In this document: positions 43,394 through 52,700 of the stretch, piece after piece
Numbering within the stretch: position 1 is the stretch's first letter
How the letters are laid out: each line of letters opens with the position of its first letter
Assembly: GCF_021462525.1 (NCBI RefSeq)
Contig: NZ_JAKEDT010000001.1
Location: forward strand, 112,609 to 176,608
Length of the DNA: 64,000 nucleotides
Source of the DNA: Thermus caliditerrae
Lineage (GTDB): Bacteria > Deinococcota > Deinococci > Deinococcales > Thermaceae
Direction of reading: 5' to 3'
Made by a program: the position numbers and the translations under genes
The notes under the pieces: generated by a model
What the model saw: only the letters and a program-made list of their open reading frames with translations
Told to the model about the DNA's origin: nothing
The model's database searches: none

Positions 43394-45054
43394 TACTCCA
43401 CCACCTTGAACCCCAGGGCCTCGGCCCGCTCCACGAAGAACTGGATGTTCTCCCCCTTCACCTCACCCCCCAGGCTCTTGCGGTCGAAGGCCTCCTCCGC
43501 CGCCAGGATCATGGTCTCCGCCAGGCAGGCGGGCACCTGGTCAGGGGCGCCGAAGTGGAGGTCCAAGGTGGCCCTGGCCGCCCCGGGAAGCCGCACCACG
43601 CCGCCGGGGATGACCCGCACCCCCGGCACCTCCCGCACCGAGGGGTGGACGTCCGGGGGCACCCCCTCGTCGTAAATCCAGGCCCCGGGCTTCACGTGCT
43701 GGGGGTAGATGACGGCCCCTGGGTCGCTGGTGGCGGTGAAGACCAGGTCGGCTTCCCGGATGGCCGCCACCTCCGTGGTCACCAGGATCTCCGGGGCCTG
43801 GCCCTTGCGCTCCAGGTTGCGCTTCAAGCTCTCCGCCGCCCGTTCCAGGCGCTCCCTATCCCGGCCCACCAGGATGAGCCGGCCCACCAGGGGGGCGATC
43901 TGGCGGGCGATGCCGAAGGCCACCACCCCGTTGGCCCCCACCACCGCCGCTGTGGTCTTCTTCAGGTCCTTGCCGCTTCCGGCGAAGTGGGCCAGGATGG
44001 CGGGGATGGCGGCTTTCACCGTGCCCGCGGTGTAGGCCCCGCCGTTGGTCACCTCGATCCCCGGCACCGCCTCCTGCACCGCCTTCCCCTTCTCCCCCAC
44101 CACACTCCAGAAGGCCCCAAGGCCCACCACCGTGGCCCCAAGCTCCTGGGCGAGCCTTGCCCCCTGGATGGCCCTCTTCACCGCCAGCTCCGGCTTGCCC
44201 TTGATCTGGTGGGGCAGGAGGGGGGCGGAGATGAGGTGGCAGAGCACCTCCCGGCCGTCCGCGGTCTTCACCCCCCGCACCTCCCCCACCTTCATGGGGC
44301 GGAAGCGCTCGGCCAAACGCTCCACCCACGCCTGCGGGAGAAGACCCAGGCGCACCAAGGGCCTCGCCCAGCGAAAGCGGGGGCTCTGCCAGAAGTCCTC
44401 GAGGGTCAGGGGATGGATGAGGAAAGCGCAGACCACCTGCTTTTCCGAAGGCAGGGGCAAGGGGTTTCCCAGCTTGGGCTCGGTGCCCTCCAGGATGCGC
44501 CCCAGGTTCTCCTTGTAGCGCCAAAGGGCAAGGAGGAAAAGGAGGCCGGAAAGAAGCTTCTCCTGAAGCCCAAAACTCCCGAAGAAAGCGACCCCCAAGA
44601 GGCCCAAGGGAAGCCCCAAAGCCCCCAAGGAGGCATAACCCGTGAGGGCATAAAGGGCGATGGCCAGGGCCACGGGCACCATGCCCAGGGCCGGCGCCAA
44701 GGGGAGGCCCGCCAAAATCCCCAGGAGTACCCCTGCCCCTTTGGCCCTTAGGGGCCAGGGGTCGCGGAAGAAAAGGGGGTAGAGGTGGCCTAGGTAAACG
44801 GCCACCCCCAGGGCCAAAAGCTCCGGGAGGCCAAGGCCCAGGGCCCGGCCCAGAAGGAGAGGCAGGAAACCTTTGAGGAAGTCCAGGAGGAAGGCCAGCA
44901 GGGTTAGCCCCAGGCCGAGGTGCTTCAAAGCGCTTTCCAGGCCCAGGGTGTAGGGGCTCGCCGTGCGCGGGTCCACCCCGCGCCTTTGGGCCAGCCAGTA
45001 CCCCAGGGGCAAGGAGCCCACGGCATAGGCAAGAGGCAGGAATACAGCCGTCAT
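43393..45054 (-). CDS. PlsY-like membrane domain fused to acyl-ACP-reductase-like domain
   Basis: A 553-residue two-domain protein. Residues 1 to about 200 form five or six membrane helices resembling PlsY. Motif 1 survives (AVGSLPLGYWLA), the central GSGNxGATN motif is replaced by SPYTLGLESAL, and the third motif is changed to GHLYPLFFRD...KGAG. Residues ~215-553 resemble cyanobacterial long-chain acyl-ACP reductase (AAR). They include a glycine-rich nucleotide motif AAVVGANGVVAFGIARQI, and PACLAETMILA aligns with the AAR active-site cysteine segment (Cys510 here). The start is ATG 45054; the frame open to 45408 is an artefact. It overlaps the COG2426 gene (ATGA) and mqnB. It may make fatty aldehydes for unusual membrane lipids, which is an inference. 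Confidence 0.75.
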   Translation of the reverse strand: MTAVFLPLAYAVGSLPLGYWLAQRRGVDPRTASPYTLGLESALKHLGLGLTLLAFLLDFLKGFLPLLLGRALGLGLPELLALGVAVYLGHLYPLFFRDPWPLRAKGAGVLLGILAGLPLAPALGMVPVALAIALYALTGYASLGALGLPLGLLGVAFFGSFGLQEKLLSGLLFLLALWRYKENLGRILEGTEPKLGNPLPLPSEKQVVCAFLIHPLTLEDFWQSPRFRWARPLVRLGLLPQAWVERLAERFRPMKVGEVRGVKTADGREVLCHLISAPLLPHQIKGKPELAVKRAIQGARLAQELGATVVGLGAFWSVVGEKGKAVQEAVPGIEVTNGGAYTAGTVKAAIPAILAHFAGSGKDLKKTTAAVVGANGVVAFGIARQIAPLVGRLILVGRDRERLERAAESLKRNLERKGQAPEILVTTEVAAIREADLVFTATSDPGAVIYPQHVKPGAWIYDEGVPPDVHPSVREVPGVRVIPGGVVRLPGAARATLDLHFGAPDQVPACLAETMILAAEEAFDRKSLGGEVKGENIQFFVERAEALGFKVVE

Positions 45055-45515
45055 CGCAGGTAGTTTAGCCCGGCCACTGCCCCGCCCGTGAGGAGGAGAA
45101 CGATGAGCCCTGCCGCCAGGACTCCTAGGGAGATGGCCAGGAAGGCGTAGCGACGTTTCAGACCCAAGATCACGGCCAAAATGGCTCCGCTCCAGGCTCC
45201 GGTGCCGGGAAGGGGCACGGCCACGAAAAGGAAAAGGCCCAAAGCTCCAAGCCGCTGCACCTGCTCCTCTCCCCGGAGGCGGACGCGGGCCTCGAGGGCC
45301 TCCCAGGCCCGCGCCAGAACGGGCACCCGCGTGAGGACCCCCACCGCCCAGGGCAGCAGGGCCAAGGCCAAGGGGGCCACCAAGAGGTTGCCGAGGAGGC
45401 TCAGCCAAAACGCCTTGGCCAGGGGCATCCCCATGGCCACCCCCAAAGGGATGGCTCCCCGGAGCTCCACCACCGGCAAGGCGGCCACCAACATCACGTA
45501 AAGCTCAGGCGGCAT
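45051..45515 (-). CDS. COG2426-type small membrane protein
   Basis: A 154-residue protein with four hydrophobic helices matching the putative small multidrug export family (COG2426). Typical segments are LPVVELRGAIPLGVAMG and FLFVAVPLPGTGAWSGAI. Actual transport activity of the family is poorly supported. The start is ATG 45515 (MPPELYVML). It is coupled to the PlsY/AAR fusion by ATGA, so it may have a related lipid or envelope role. Confidence 0.78.
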   Translation of the reverse strand: MPPELYVMLVAALPVVELRGAIPLGVAMGMPLAKAFWLSLLGNLLVAPLALALLPWAVGVLTRVPVLARAWEALEARVRLRGEEQVQRLGALGLFLFVAVPLPGTGAWSGAILAVILGLKRRYAFLAISLGVLAAGLIVLLLTGGAVAGLNYLR

Positions 45516-45525
45516 AAAGGAAAAG

Positions 45526-45569
45526 GCCTGCCGCCCCTTCCAGCCCCAAGCGGACAAAAGACGGCAGGC
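45526..45569 (-). other. Inverted repeat after rplT
   Basis: Arms GCCTGCCG and CGGCAGGC are separated by 28 bases and lie between the rplT stop and the COG2426 gene start. It may end the infC operon transcript. The long loop makes this uncertain. Confidence 0.3.
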
Positions 45570-45585
45570 GAAGCGTCAGCACCCT

Positions 45586-45942
45586 TCAGGCCCGGGCTGC
45601 TTTAGCCTTCTCCACCAGCTTGGCGAAGGCCTCAGGCTCCCGAACCGCCAAGTCGGCCAGCACCTTGCGGTCCAGCTCCACCCCCGCCTTCTTGAGGCCG
45701 TTAATGAAGCTGGAGTAGTTCATGCCGTGCTGGCGGCAGGCGGCGTTGATGCGTACGATCCAGAGCTTGCGGAAGTCCCGCTTCTTGCGCTTGCGGTGGG
45801 CGAAAGCGTAGTTACCCGCGGCGAAGAGGGTTTCGCGGGCCTTGCGCACACTCTTGGAGCGCAGGCCCCAGTAGCCCTTGGCCAGCTTCAAAATCTTCTT
45901 GTGCTTCCTGCGGCGAACGACACCGGTCTTGGCGCGCGGCAT
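45586..45942 (-). CDS. rplT: 50S ribosomal protein L20
   Basis: A 118-residue basic ribosomal protein, an early 23S rRNA binder. The sequence matches L20 throughout ([51 protein letters not shown]). It is third in infC-rpmI-rplT and lies 11 bases after rpmI. In other bacteria L20 represses this operon by binding the mRNA. Confidence 0.98.
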   Translation of the reverse strand: MPRAKTGVVRRRKHKKILKLAKGYWGLRSKSVRKARETLFAAGNYAFAHRKRKKRDFRKLWIVRINAACRQHGMNYSSFINGLKKAGVELDRKVLADLAVREPEAFAKLVEKAKAARA

Positions 45943-45953
45943 CCTCTACCTCC

Positions 45954-46151
45954 TCACACGTAGGGCAAGAGGAGCTTCAGCCGCTCCGCCTCGGCCTTGG
46001 CCAGGGTGAACTTCCGCCCCTTCTCGCGGATCTTGCTCCCCGACTTGTGCCAGTTCAGATGCCGCTTGCCGGTCCGCATGGCCACCACCTTGCCCGAAGC
46101 GGTCACCTTCACCCGCTTCTTGGCGCCCTTATGGGTCTTCATCTTCGGCAT
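45954..46151 (-). CDS. rpmI: 50S ribosomal protein L35
   Basis: A 65-residue basic ribosomal protein starting [17 protein letters not shown], the standard L35 N-terminus. ATG 46151 is chosen over the upstream in-frame start at 46214 because of family length and a GGAGGAGAA site. It lies between infC and rplT. Confidence 0.98.
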   Translation of the reverse strand: MPKMKTHKGAKKRVKVTASGKVVAMRTGKRHLNWHKSGSKIREKGRKFTLAKAEAERLKLLLPYV

Positions 46152-46214
46152 GGTTCTCCTCCGCCCTGGGAAGCGCCCCCAATAGGGGTCTTGGGTGCTC
46201 CCCAAAGCCCTCAC

Positions 46215-46243
46215 ACTATACCAAAAGGGCTCGCCAACGTCTA
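46215..46243 (-). promoter_or_regulatory. Possible internal promoter before rpmI-rplT
   Basis: Minus-strand TAGACG (46238-46243, containing the infC stop codon), 17 bases, then TATAGT (46215-46220). It would give L35-L20 expression independent of infC. Four of six -35 positions match TTGACA. Confidence 0.4.
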
Positions 46244-46756
46244 GGCTGACACCTTGGCCGGGGCCAGGAGCATGTTCATGTCGCGACCCAAAAGCTCCGG
46301 CTTCATCTCCACCACCGCCAACCCCTTGAGGTCCTCGGAGACCCGCTCCAAGAGCCTCTCCCCCAGCTCGGGGTGGCTCATCTCCCGACCCCGGAACATG
46401 ATGGTCACCTTGACCTTGTGACCTTCCTCCAAGAAGCGCTTGATATGGTTGAGCTTGGTCTGATAGTCGTGGTCGTCAATCTTCACCCGGAACTTGATGG
46501 ACTTGACCTCGGTGCGCTTGGCCTTTTTCCGGGCTTCCTTCTCCGCCACCTGCTGCTCGTAGCGCCACTTGGAGTAGTCCATGATGCGCGCCACCGGAGG
46601 ATCGGCGGTGGGGCCCACCAGGACCAGGTCCAGGTCCTGTTCCCGCGCCAGGCGCAGGGCCTCCCGGGTGTCCATGATGCCGAGCTGCTGGCCATCGGGA
46701 CCGATGACCCGCACCTGCCGTGCACGGATGCGTTCGTTGGTCAGGTACTCCTTTAT
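46241..46756 (-). CDS. infC: Translation initiation factor IF-3 (ATA start codon)
   Basis: Keeps ribosomal subunits apart and proofreads start codons. The 171 residues match Thermus IF-3 over both domains, with the linker [21 protein letters not shown] and the C-terminal [14 protein letters not shown]. Coding similarity extends upstream of the first GTG (46714) through [13 protein letters not shown] to an ATA codon at 46756, eight bases after an ideal GGAGG. The codon before the ATA is an in-frame TAG. Rare start codons in infC are a known self-regulation device. Confidence 0.9.
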   Translation of the reverse strand: MKEYLTNERIRARQVRVIGPDGQQLGIMDTREALRLAREQDLDLVLVGPTADPPVARIMDYSKWRYEQQVAEKEARKKAKRTEVKSIKFRVKIDDHDYQTKLNHIKRFLEEGHKVKVTIMFRGREMSHPELGERLLERVSEDLKGLAVVEMKPELLGRDMNMLLAPAKVSA

Positions 46757-46770
46757 CTACATCACCTCCC

Positions 46771-46818
46771 AGCCCGCGGGTCTTTTCGGAGAAAAGCTTG
46801 CGGGCTAAAGGGAGTGTA
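46771..46818 (-). promoter_or_regulatory. infC promoter and 5' leader hairpin
   Basis: Minus-strand TACACT (46813-46818) is a -10 box. The leader then starts at about 46806 with a two-part stem: AGCCCGC/GCGGGCT outside, and GAAAAG/CTTTTC (46791-46796/46782-46787) inside, with internal loops. It ends just before the Shine-Dalgarno sequence, so it could regulate infC translation or the whole operon. Confidence 0.5.
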
Positions 46819-46837
46819 GCAGGAAGGCGCCCCCGCC

Positions 46838-46843
46838 TACAAT
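46838..46843 (+). promoter_or_regulatory. -10 box of the enoyl-CoA hydratase gene (leaderless type)
   Basis: TACAAT, then six bases and the ATG at 46850. Confidence 0.6.
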
Positions 46844-46849
46844 GGGGGC

Positions 46850-47611
46850 ATGGTCCAGGTGGAGCGCGGCCGCGTGTACCAGGTCTTCCTCAACGACCCC
46901 GAGCGCCGGAACCCCCTCTCCCCCGAGATGGTGGAGGGGCTGATGGCAGCCCTGGAGGAGGCGGAGAAAGACCCCGAGGCCCGGGCCCTGGTGCTTTCCG
47001 GCAGGGGCAAAGCCTTCAGCGCCGGGGCCGATTTAGCTTTTCTGGAGAAAGTAACGGAGCTGGGGGCTGAGGAGAACTACCATCACTCCCTTTCCCTCAT
47101 GCGCCTTTTCCACCGCCTCTACACCTTCCCTAAACCCACGGTGGCGGCGGTGAACGGCCCGGCGGTGGCAGGGGGAGCGGGCCTGGCTACCGCCTGCGAC
47201 CTGGTGGTGATGGACGCCGAGGCCAAGCTGGGCTACACCGAGGTCAAGATCGGCTTCGTGGCCGCCTTGGTCTCGGTGATCCTGGTGCGGGCCGTGGGGG
47301 AAAAGGCGGCCAAGGACCTCCTCCTCACGGGAAGGCTCATCGGGGCAGAAGAGGCCAAGGCCCTGGGTCTGGCCAACCGGGTGGCCCCGCCGGCGAAGGC
47401 CCTCGAGGAGGCGGTGGCCCTGGCGGAGGAGGTGGCCAAGAACGCCCCCACCTCCTTGCGCCTCAGCAAGGAGCTCCTATTGGCCCTCCCGGGAATGGGC
47501 CTGGAAGACGGCTTCCGCCTGGCGGCCTTAGCCAACGCCTGGGTGCGGGAAACGGGGGACCTCAAAGAGGGCATCCGGGCCTTTTTTGAAAAGCGCCCGC
47601 CCCGGTTTTGA
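46850..47611 (+). CDS. Enoyl-CoA hydratase/isomerase family protein
   Basis: A 253-residue crotonase-fold enzyme. The oxyanion-hole segments are SGRGKAFSAGADLAFL and NGPAVAGGAGLATACDLVV. An acidic residue lies in KLGYTEVKIGFVAALV, at one of the usual catalytic glutamate positions, but the second glutamate position is hydrophobic. It may therefore act as an isomerase or other family reaction rather than a classic hydratase. Substrate unknown. Divergent from infC. Confidence 0.85.
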   Translation: MVQVERGRVYQVFLNDPERRNPLSPEMVEGLMAALEEAEKDPEARALVLSGRGKAFSAGADLAFLEKVTELGAEENYHHSLSLMRLFHRLYTFPKPTVAAVNGPAVAGGAGLATACDLVVMDAEAKLGYTEVKIGFVAALVSVILVRAVGEKAAKDLLLTGRLIGAEEAKALGLANRVAPPAKALEEAVALAEEVAKNAPTSLRLSKELLLALPGMGLEDGFRLAALANAWVRETGDLKEGIRAFFEKRPPRF

Positions 47612-47649
47612 GGGCTCACCGGAGGCTGGGCAGGGGCTTCCCTTCGCCG

Positions 47650-47655
47650 TAAACT
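47650..47655 (+). promoter_or_regulatory. -10 box of glnS (leaderless type)
   Basis: TAAACT, then six bases and the ATG at 47662. Confidence 0.6.
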
Positions 47656-47661
47656 CTTCCC

Positions 47662-49308
<1,647 letters not shown>

Positions 49309-49320
49309 TGGGCCCAGGCA

Positions 49321-49430
49321 GCACAAGTGCTCCGTCGTAGCAAGGTGCGAAGGAGTCCCTGAAGGGCCACAGGCAAGGCTGTCTCAGCCTTTGCCGAGAA
49401 GGCAACCTCCGCACGCGGGCACTTAGCCGT
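49321..49430 (-). repeat. Dispersed intergenic repeat, copy A
   Basis: Read on the minus strand this intergenic block contains CTAAGTGCCCGCGTGC, AGGTTGCCTTCTCGGC and AAGGCTGAGACAGCCTT. It aligns over about 78 bases, at roughly 70 percent identity by eye, with the plus strand at 63920-64000. The ends carry short inverted repeats (AAGTGC-CCG and AAGTGCTCCG). Several internal stems are possible, for example AAGGCT/AGCCTT. No open reading frame is evident. Confidence 0.6.
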
Positions 49431-49454
49431 GGAAGGTGCAACGCCCCGCCCCCC

Positions 49455-49460
49455 TATACT
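49455..49460 (+). promoter_or_regulatory. -10 box of the mntA-hepT pair
   Basis: TATACT flanked by CCCC and GGGG, eight bases before the ATG at 49469. The CCCC/GGGG symmetry may be an operator for self-regulation. Confidence 0.5.
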
Positions 49461-49468
49461 AGGGGCAG

Positions 49469-49783
49469 ATGACCCGGGAAGCGGCCCTCGCCAAGCTCAC
49501 TTCCCCGGAGGTGCGCTCCCTTCTGGAGCAGCACCGGGTGCGCCGCCTCCACCTGGTGGGTTCCCACGCCCGGGGGGAGGCGGGGGAAGGAAGCGACCTG
49601 GATCTTTTGGTGGAGTTTTTCCCCATGCCTCCCGAAGAGCACGCGGCGGCCTACCTGGGGCTCCTTTTGGACCTAGAGGTCATCCTAGGGTGTCCGGTGG
49701 ACCTCTTGGAGGTAGGGGCGGTACAGAACCCCTTCCTCCAGGCAAGCCTCCTCAAGGACAGGCAGGAGGTGTATGCCGCGTGA
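49469..49783 (+). CDS. mntA: MntA-type nucleotidyltransferase antitoxin
   Basis: A 104-residue minimal nucleotidyltransferase. The catalytic motif GSX10DXD is complete (GSHARGEAGEGSDLDLL), and a third acidic residue follows in LGCPVDLLEV. In type VII toxin-antitoxin systems MntA transfers AMP to a tyrosine of HepT and neutralises it. It overlaps the HEPN gene by 11 bases. Confidence 0.88.
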   Translation: MTREAALAKLTSPEVRSLLEQHRVRRLHLVGSHARGEAGEGSDLDLLVEFFPMPPEEHAAAYLGLLLDLEVILGCPVDLLEVGAVQNPFLQASLLKDRQEVYAA

Positions 49784-50141
49784 ACTGGGAACCTACCTTT
49801 GGGACATCCTGCAGGCAGGGCGGGAGGTTCTGACCTTCGTGGGGGAGATGGACTTTCCTTCCTTCGCCCAGGATCCCCTCCTGAGGGCTGCGGTGGAGCG
49901 GAAGCTGGAGATCATCGGCGAGGCCCTGGCCCAAGCCCTAAAGCACTTTCCCGACCTCCGGGAGTCCTTTCCCGAAGCGCCAAAGGTCATTGCCATGCGA
50001 AACCGCCTCATTCACGCCTACGCCCAGGTGGACCCGGCGGTGGTGTACGGGGTGGTGCGAGGGCACCTGCCCAAGCTCCTGGTCAAGGTGGAGGCCAAGC
50101 TACAGGGTCTGGGGGAAGCACGGGATATAGACACACCGTAA
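49773..50141 (+). CDS. hepT: HepT-like HEPN toxin (DUF86)
   Basis: A 122-residue, all-helical HEPN protein. The ribonuclease motif RX4HXY is intact as RNRLIHAY, including the tyrosine modified by MntA in characterised pairs. The family segment VERKLEIIGEALAQALKHF is also present. It is encoded directly behind mntA with an 11-base overlap, the usual gene order varying between systems. Confidence 0.88.
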   Translation: MPRELGTYLWDILQAGREVLTFVGEMDFPSFAQDPLLRAAVERKLEIIGEALAQALKHFPDLRESFPEAPKVIAMRNRLIHAYAQVDPAVVYGVVRGHLPKLLVKVEAKLQGLGEARDIDTP

Positions 50142-50188
50142 AGTCCCCACCGCCTTCTCGCAGCCCTCATTAGTCCTTACAGAGCCTC

Positions 50189-50617
50189 TCAGAGCCCCAC
50201 GCTCAGGCCCACCGCCCCCCCGAGGCCGAAGCCCGGAGCGGGAAGCAGGTAGTACACGGGGTGGAGCTCGGCGTAGACCCCCACCAAGGGCAGGGGCAGG
50301 TTGAGCCAAGTGCCTAAGACCGCCCGCACGCCCCCCTGGCCCCGAGCCTCCTGGGGCAGGGTGAGGGCAGGACCGGTGCCGTAAAAGGCCCCCAGACCCA
50401 GGTAGAGGTCGGTGAGGGGCACCTTGAGGAGGAGGTCCGCCCCGCCTCCCAGGGCCTCGAGGCCTGCTCCCCCGTAGACCCGGCCATCCAAAAGGAGGGG
50501 CACCAGAGGGAAGCGCAACCCCCCCTGCACCCCGAAGGGGCTCCCCGCGCTCACCTCCGCCCGCTGGGCCAGGGCCAAGGCCAAGACCACCGCCAAAACC
50601 GCCAGCACCCTACGCAT
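50189..50617 (-). CDS. Secreted protein of unknown function, possible outer-membrane beta protein
   Basis: A 142-residue protein with a clear signal peptide (MRRVLAVLAVVLALALAQ, likely cut after ALAQ). The rest alternates glycine, leucine and aromatic residues in short strands (LDGRVYGGAGLEALGGG, LYLGLGAFYGTG, GVYAELHPVYYLLPAPG), as in small beta-barrels, and ends in GLSVGL. No known family is recognised. It overlaps the DUF3234-like gene by eight bases. Confidence 0.6.
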   Translation of the reverse strand: MRRVLAVLAVVLALALAQRAEVSAGSPFGVQGGLRFPLVPLLLDGRVYGGAGLEALGGGADLLLKVPLTDLYLGLGAFYGTGPALTLPQEARGQGGVRAVLGTWLNLPLPLVGVYAELHPVYYLLPAPGFGLGGAVGLSVGL

Positions 50618-50921
50618 GGCGCATCACCTCCAAAAGAGCCTCCACCCGGGCCATCCTCGCCTGGTGCACCCCGGGTTGGTAGTCCACGAGAACCGCCTCC
50701 ACCTTCAGCATGGCCAAAGCCCGTAGGAAGGCCTCCTTCAGGGCAGGGCTTTCTAGGGAGCTCACCCGCATACCCAGGTCCGGGTGGCGGGCCAGGAAAG
50801 CCTCGGCCAGAGCCTGGGAGGTCCAGATGCCGGAAAGCCGCTGCCCCAGCGCCTCCATGACCAGGTGCTCCCCCGGCTCCCCCTCCAGCACATACCAGGT
50901 GCCCGAAAGCTCAGGCTCCAC
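50610..50921 (-). CDS. Small cytosolic protein, probably DUF3234
   Basis: A 103-residue protein starting MEPELSGTWYVLEGEPGEH, with an alternating alpha/beta pattern. It resembles the Thermus family called DUF3234, and its position between tlyA and glnS fits that gene in T. thermophilus. The middle (GIWTSQALAEAFLARHP...VDYQPG) is reminiscent of SseB N-terminal folds. The function is unknown. The start is GTG 50921, six bases after a TATTAT. Divergent from tlyA with 17 bases between the start codons. Confidence 0.6.
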   Translation of the reverse strand: MEPELSGTWYVLEGEPGEHLVMEALGQRLSGIWTSQALAEAFLARHPDLGMRVSSLESPALKEAFLRALAMLKVEAVLVDYQPGVHQARMARVEALLEVMRHA

Positions 50922-50938
50922 GGGCCCATAATACCCTT
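50922..50938. promoter_or_regulatory. Bidirectional leaderless promoter
   Basis: The whole intergenic space between two divergent GTG starts is 17 bases: GGGCCCATAATACCCTT. On the minus strand TATTAT (50928-50933) lies six bases before the GTG at 50921. On the plus strand CATAAT (50927-50932) lies six bases before the GTG at 50939. The two -10 boxes overlap by five bases. Confidence 0.6.
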
Positions 50939-51646
50939 GTGCGCTTGGACCGCTACCTGGTGGAACGGGGCCTGGTGGAGAGCCGGGAGAAGGCGAAGAG
51001 GCTCATCGAGGCGGGCCGGGTGCAGGTAGGGGGCAAGGTGGTGGTTAAGCCCAGCTTCGCCGTACCCGAAGGGGCAGAGGTGGAGCTCCTCGCCGAGGAG
51101 CGGTACGTGGGCCGGGGGGCCTACAAGCTCCTGGGGGCCTTGGCCGCCTTCCCCGTGGACCCCCAGGACAAGGTGGCCGCCGACCTTGGGGCCAGCACCG
51201 GGGGCTTCACCCAGGTGCTCCTGGAACGGGGGGCCCGGCGGGTCTACGCCGTGGACGTGGGCCGCGGCCAGCTCCACCCCTCTCTGCGCCAGGACGCGCG
51301 GGTGGTGGCCCTGGAAGAACAGGACGCCCGCACCCTCCAGCTCCCTGAGCCCGTGGATCTGGTGGTCATGGACGTGTCCTTCATCTCCTCCACCCTCCTC
51401 CTCCCCAAGGTGAAGGAACTCCTCCGGCCTGGCGGAGAAGCCCTGGTGCTGGTGAAGCCCCAGTTTGAGCTTTGGCCCGGGGCCCACCGGGGGGTGGTGC
51501 GGGAGGAGGCCTTGAGGCGGGAGGCCTTGGAGCGGGTCAAGGGAAAAGCCCTAGGGCTGGGCTTCCAAGTGCTGGGCGAAGCCGAAAGCCCCTTGGCGGG
51601 CAAGGAGGGAAACCGGGAATTTTGGCTTTGGCTCAGGGCCCCTTGA
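50939..51646 (+). CDS. tlyA: TlyA-family S4/FtsJ rRNA methyltransferase
   Basis: A 235-residue protein with an S4 RNA-binding domain ([25 protein letters not shown]) and a Rossmann methyltransferase domain ([35 protein letters not shown]). Family members 2'-O-methylate rRNA cytidines, and the older name is haemolysin-like. The start is GTG 50939. The last 14 bases overlap the end of convergent asd. Confidence 0.9.
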   Translation: MRLDRYLVERGLVESREKAKRLIEAGRVQVGGKVVVKPSFAVPEGAEVELLAEERYVGRGAYKLLGALAAFPVDPQDKVAADLGASTGGFTQVLLERGARRVYAVDVGRGQLHPSLRQDARVVALEEQDARTLQLPEPVDLVVMDVSFISSTLLLPKVKELLRPGGEALVLVKPQFELWPGAHRGVVREEALRREALERVKGKALGLGFQVLGEAESPLAGKEGNREFWLWLRAP

Positions 51647-52628
51647 GCCACTCCTCCGCGATCTGCACCGCGTTCAAGGCCGCCCCCTTCAGGAGCTGGT
51701 CCCCCACCACGAAGAAGTCTAGGCCGTTTTCAAAGGCCAGGCTCTGACGGATGCGCCCCACCTCCACATTCCACTTGCCGCTGGCGGTGAGGGGCATGGG
51801 GTAGCGCTTGGCCAGGGGCTCGTCCACCACCTCCACCCCGGGGGCCTGGGCTAGGACCTCCCGGGCCGCCTCCGGGGAAACAGGACGCTCGAACTCCACG
51901 CTCACCGCCTCCGCGTGGGCCCTTAGGGTAGGCACCCGCACCGCGGTGGCGCTGATGCGGAGGGAGCTATCCCCGAAGATCTTGTGGGTCTCCCAAACCA
52001 CCTTCATCTCCTCACGGGTGTAGCCGTTTTCCTGGAAGGCGTCGATGTGGGGGATGACGTTGAAGGGCAGGGGGTGGGCGAAGACCTCCGCCTTAGGGGC
52101 CGCCCCGTGCAGGTAGCGGTGGGTTTCCGAAAGAAGCTCCTCCATCCCCTTGGCCCCGGCGCCGCTCGCCGCCTGGTACGTGGCCACGATGACCCTTTTG
52201 GCCCGGAAAGCCTGGTGCAAAGGCCAGAGGGCCATGGCCAGGATGGCGGTGGTGCAGTTGGGGTTGGCGATGATGCCCTGGTGGCGGAAGATCTCCTGGC
52301 GGTTCACCTCGGGCACCACCAGGGGCACGTGGGGCTCGTAGCGCCAGGCGCTAGAGTTGTCCACCACCAGGGCCCCGCCTTCTGCCCAGGTTGGGGCCAA
52401 GGCCTTGGAAAGGGAACCTCCGGCGCTGGCCAGGACCAGATCGGCGGGTAGGGACCCCTCGGGCAGGGGTTCCACGGAAAGCTCCTCTCCCCGGAAGGGA
52501 AGCCGCACCCCAGCGGAGCGGGGGGAGGCGTAGAGCCTAAGCTCGGAAAGGGGAAAGTTTCTGGCCTCGAGGACCTTGAGGATCTCCCGCCCCACGGCCC
52601 CCGTGGCCCCAACCACGGCTACCCTCAC
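51633..52628 (-). CDS. asd: Aspartate-semialdehyde dehydrogenase
   Basis: Reduces aspartyl phosphate for lysine, threonine and methionine synthesis. The 331 residues start with the NADP motif [19 protein letters not shown]. The catalytic cysteine lies in [16 protein letters not shown], and a later block is [15 protein letters not shown]. The start is GTG 52628 with GGAGGAG upstream. It follows the DUF4926 gene at 72 bases. Confidence 0.96.
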   Translation of the reverse strand: MRVAVVGATGAVGREILKVLEARNFPLSELRLYASPRSAGVRLPFRGEELSVEPLPEGSLPADLVLASAGGSLSKALAPTWAEGGALVVDNSSAWRYEPHVPLVVPEVNRQEIFRHQGIIANPNCTTAILAMALWPLHQAFRAKRVIVATYQAASGAGAKGMEELLSETHRYLHGAAPKAEVFAHPLPFNVIPHIDAFQENGYTREEMKVVWETHKIFGDSSLRISATAVRVPTLRAHAEAVSVEFERPVSPEAAREVLAQAPGVEVVDEPLAKRYPMPLTASGKWNVEVGRIRQSLAFENGLDFFVVGDQLLKGAALNAVQIAEEWLKGP

Positions 52629-52700
52629 CTTATCTCCTCCTTGCTGGCTATCCAGAAGGCCACCATGCTCTCGTCTCCCAGACCTTCCTCACCCAAAGGG

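Noticed and set aside
45055..45408. N-terminal extension of the PlsY/AAR fusion
   Set aside because: It overlaps the COG2426 gene, is Pro/Gly/Arg-rich and precedes the natural membrane start MTAVFLPLAY.
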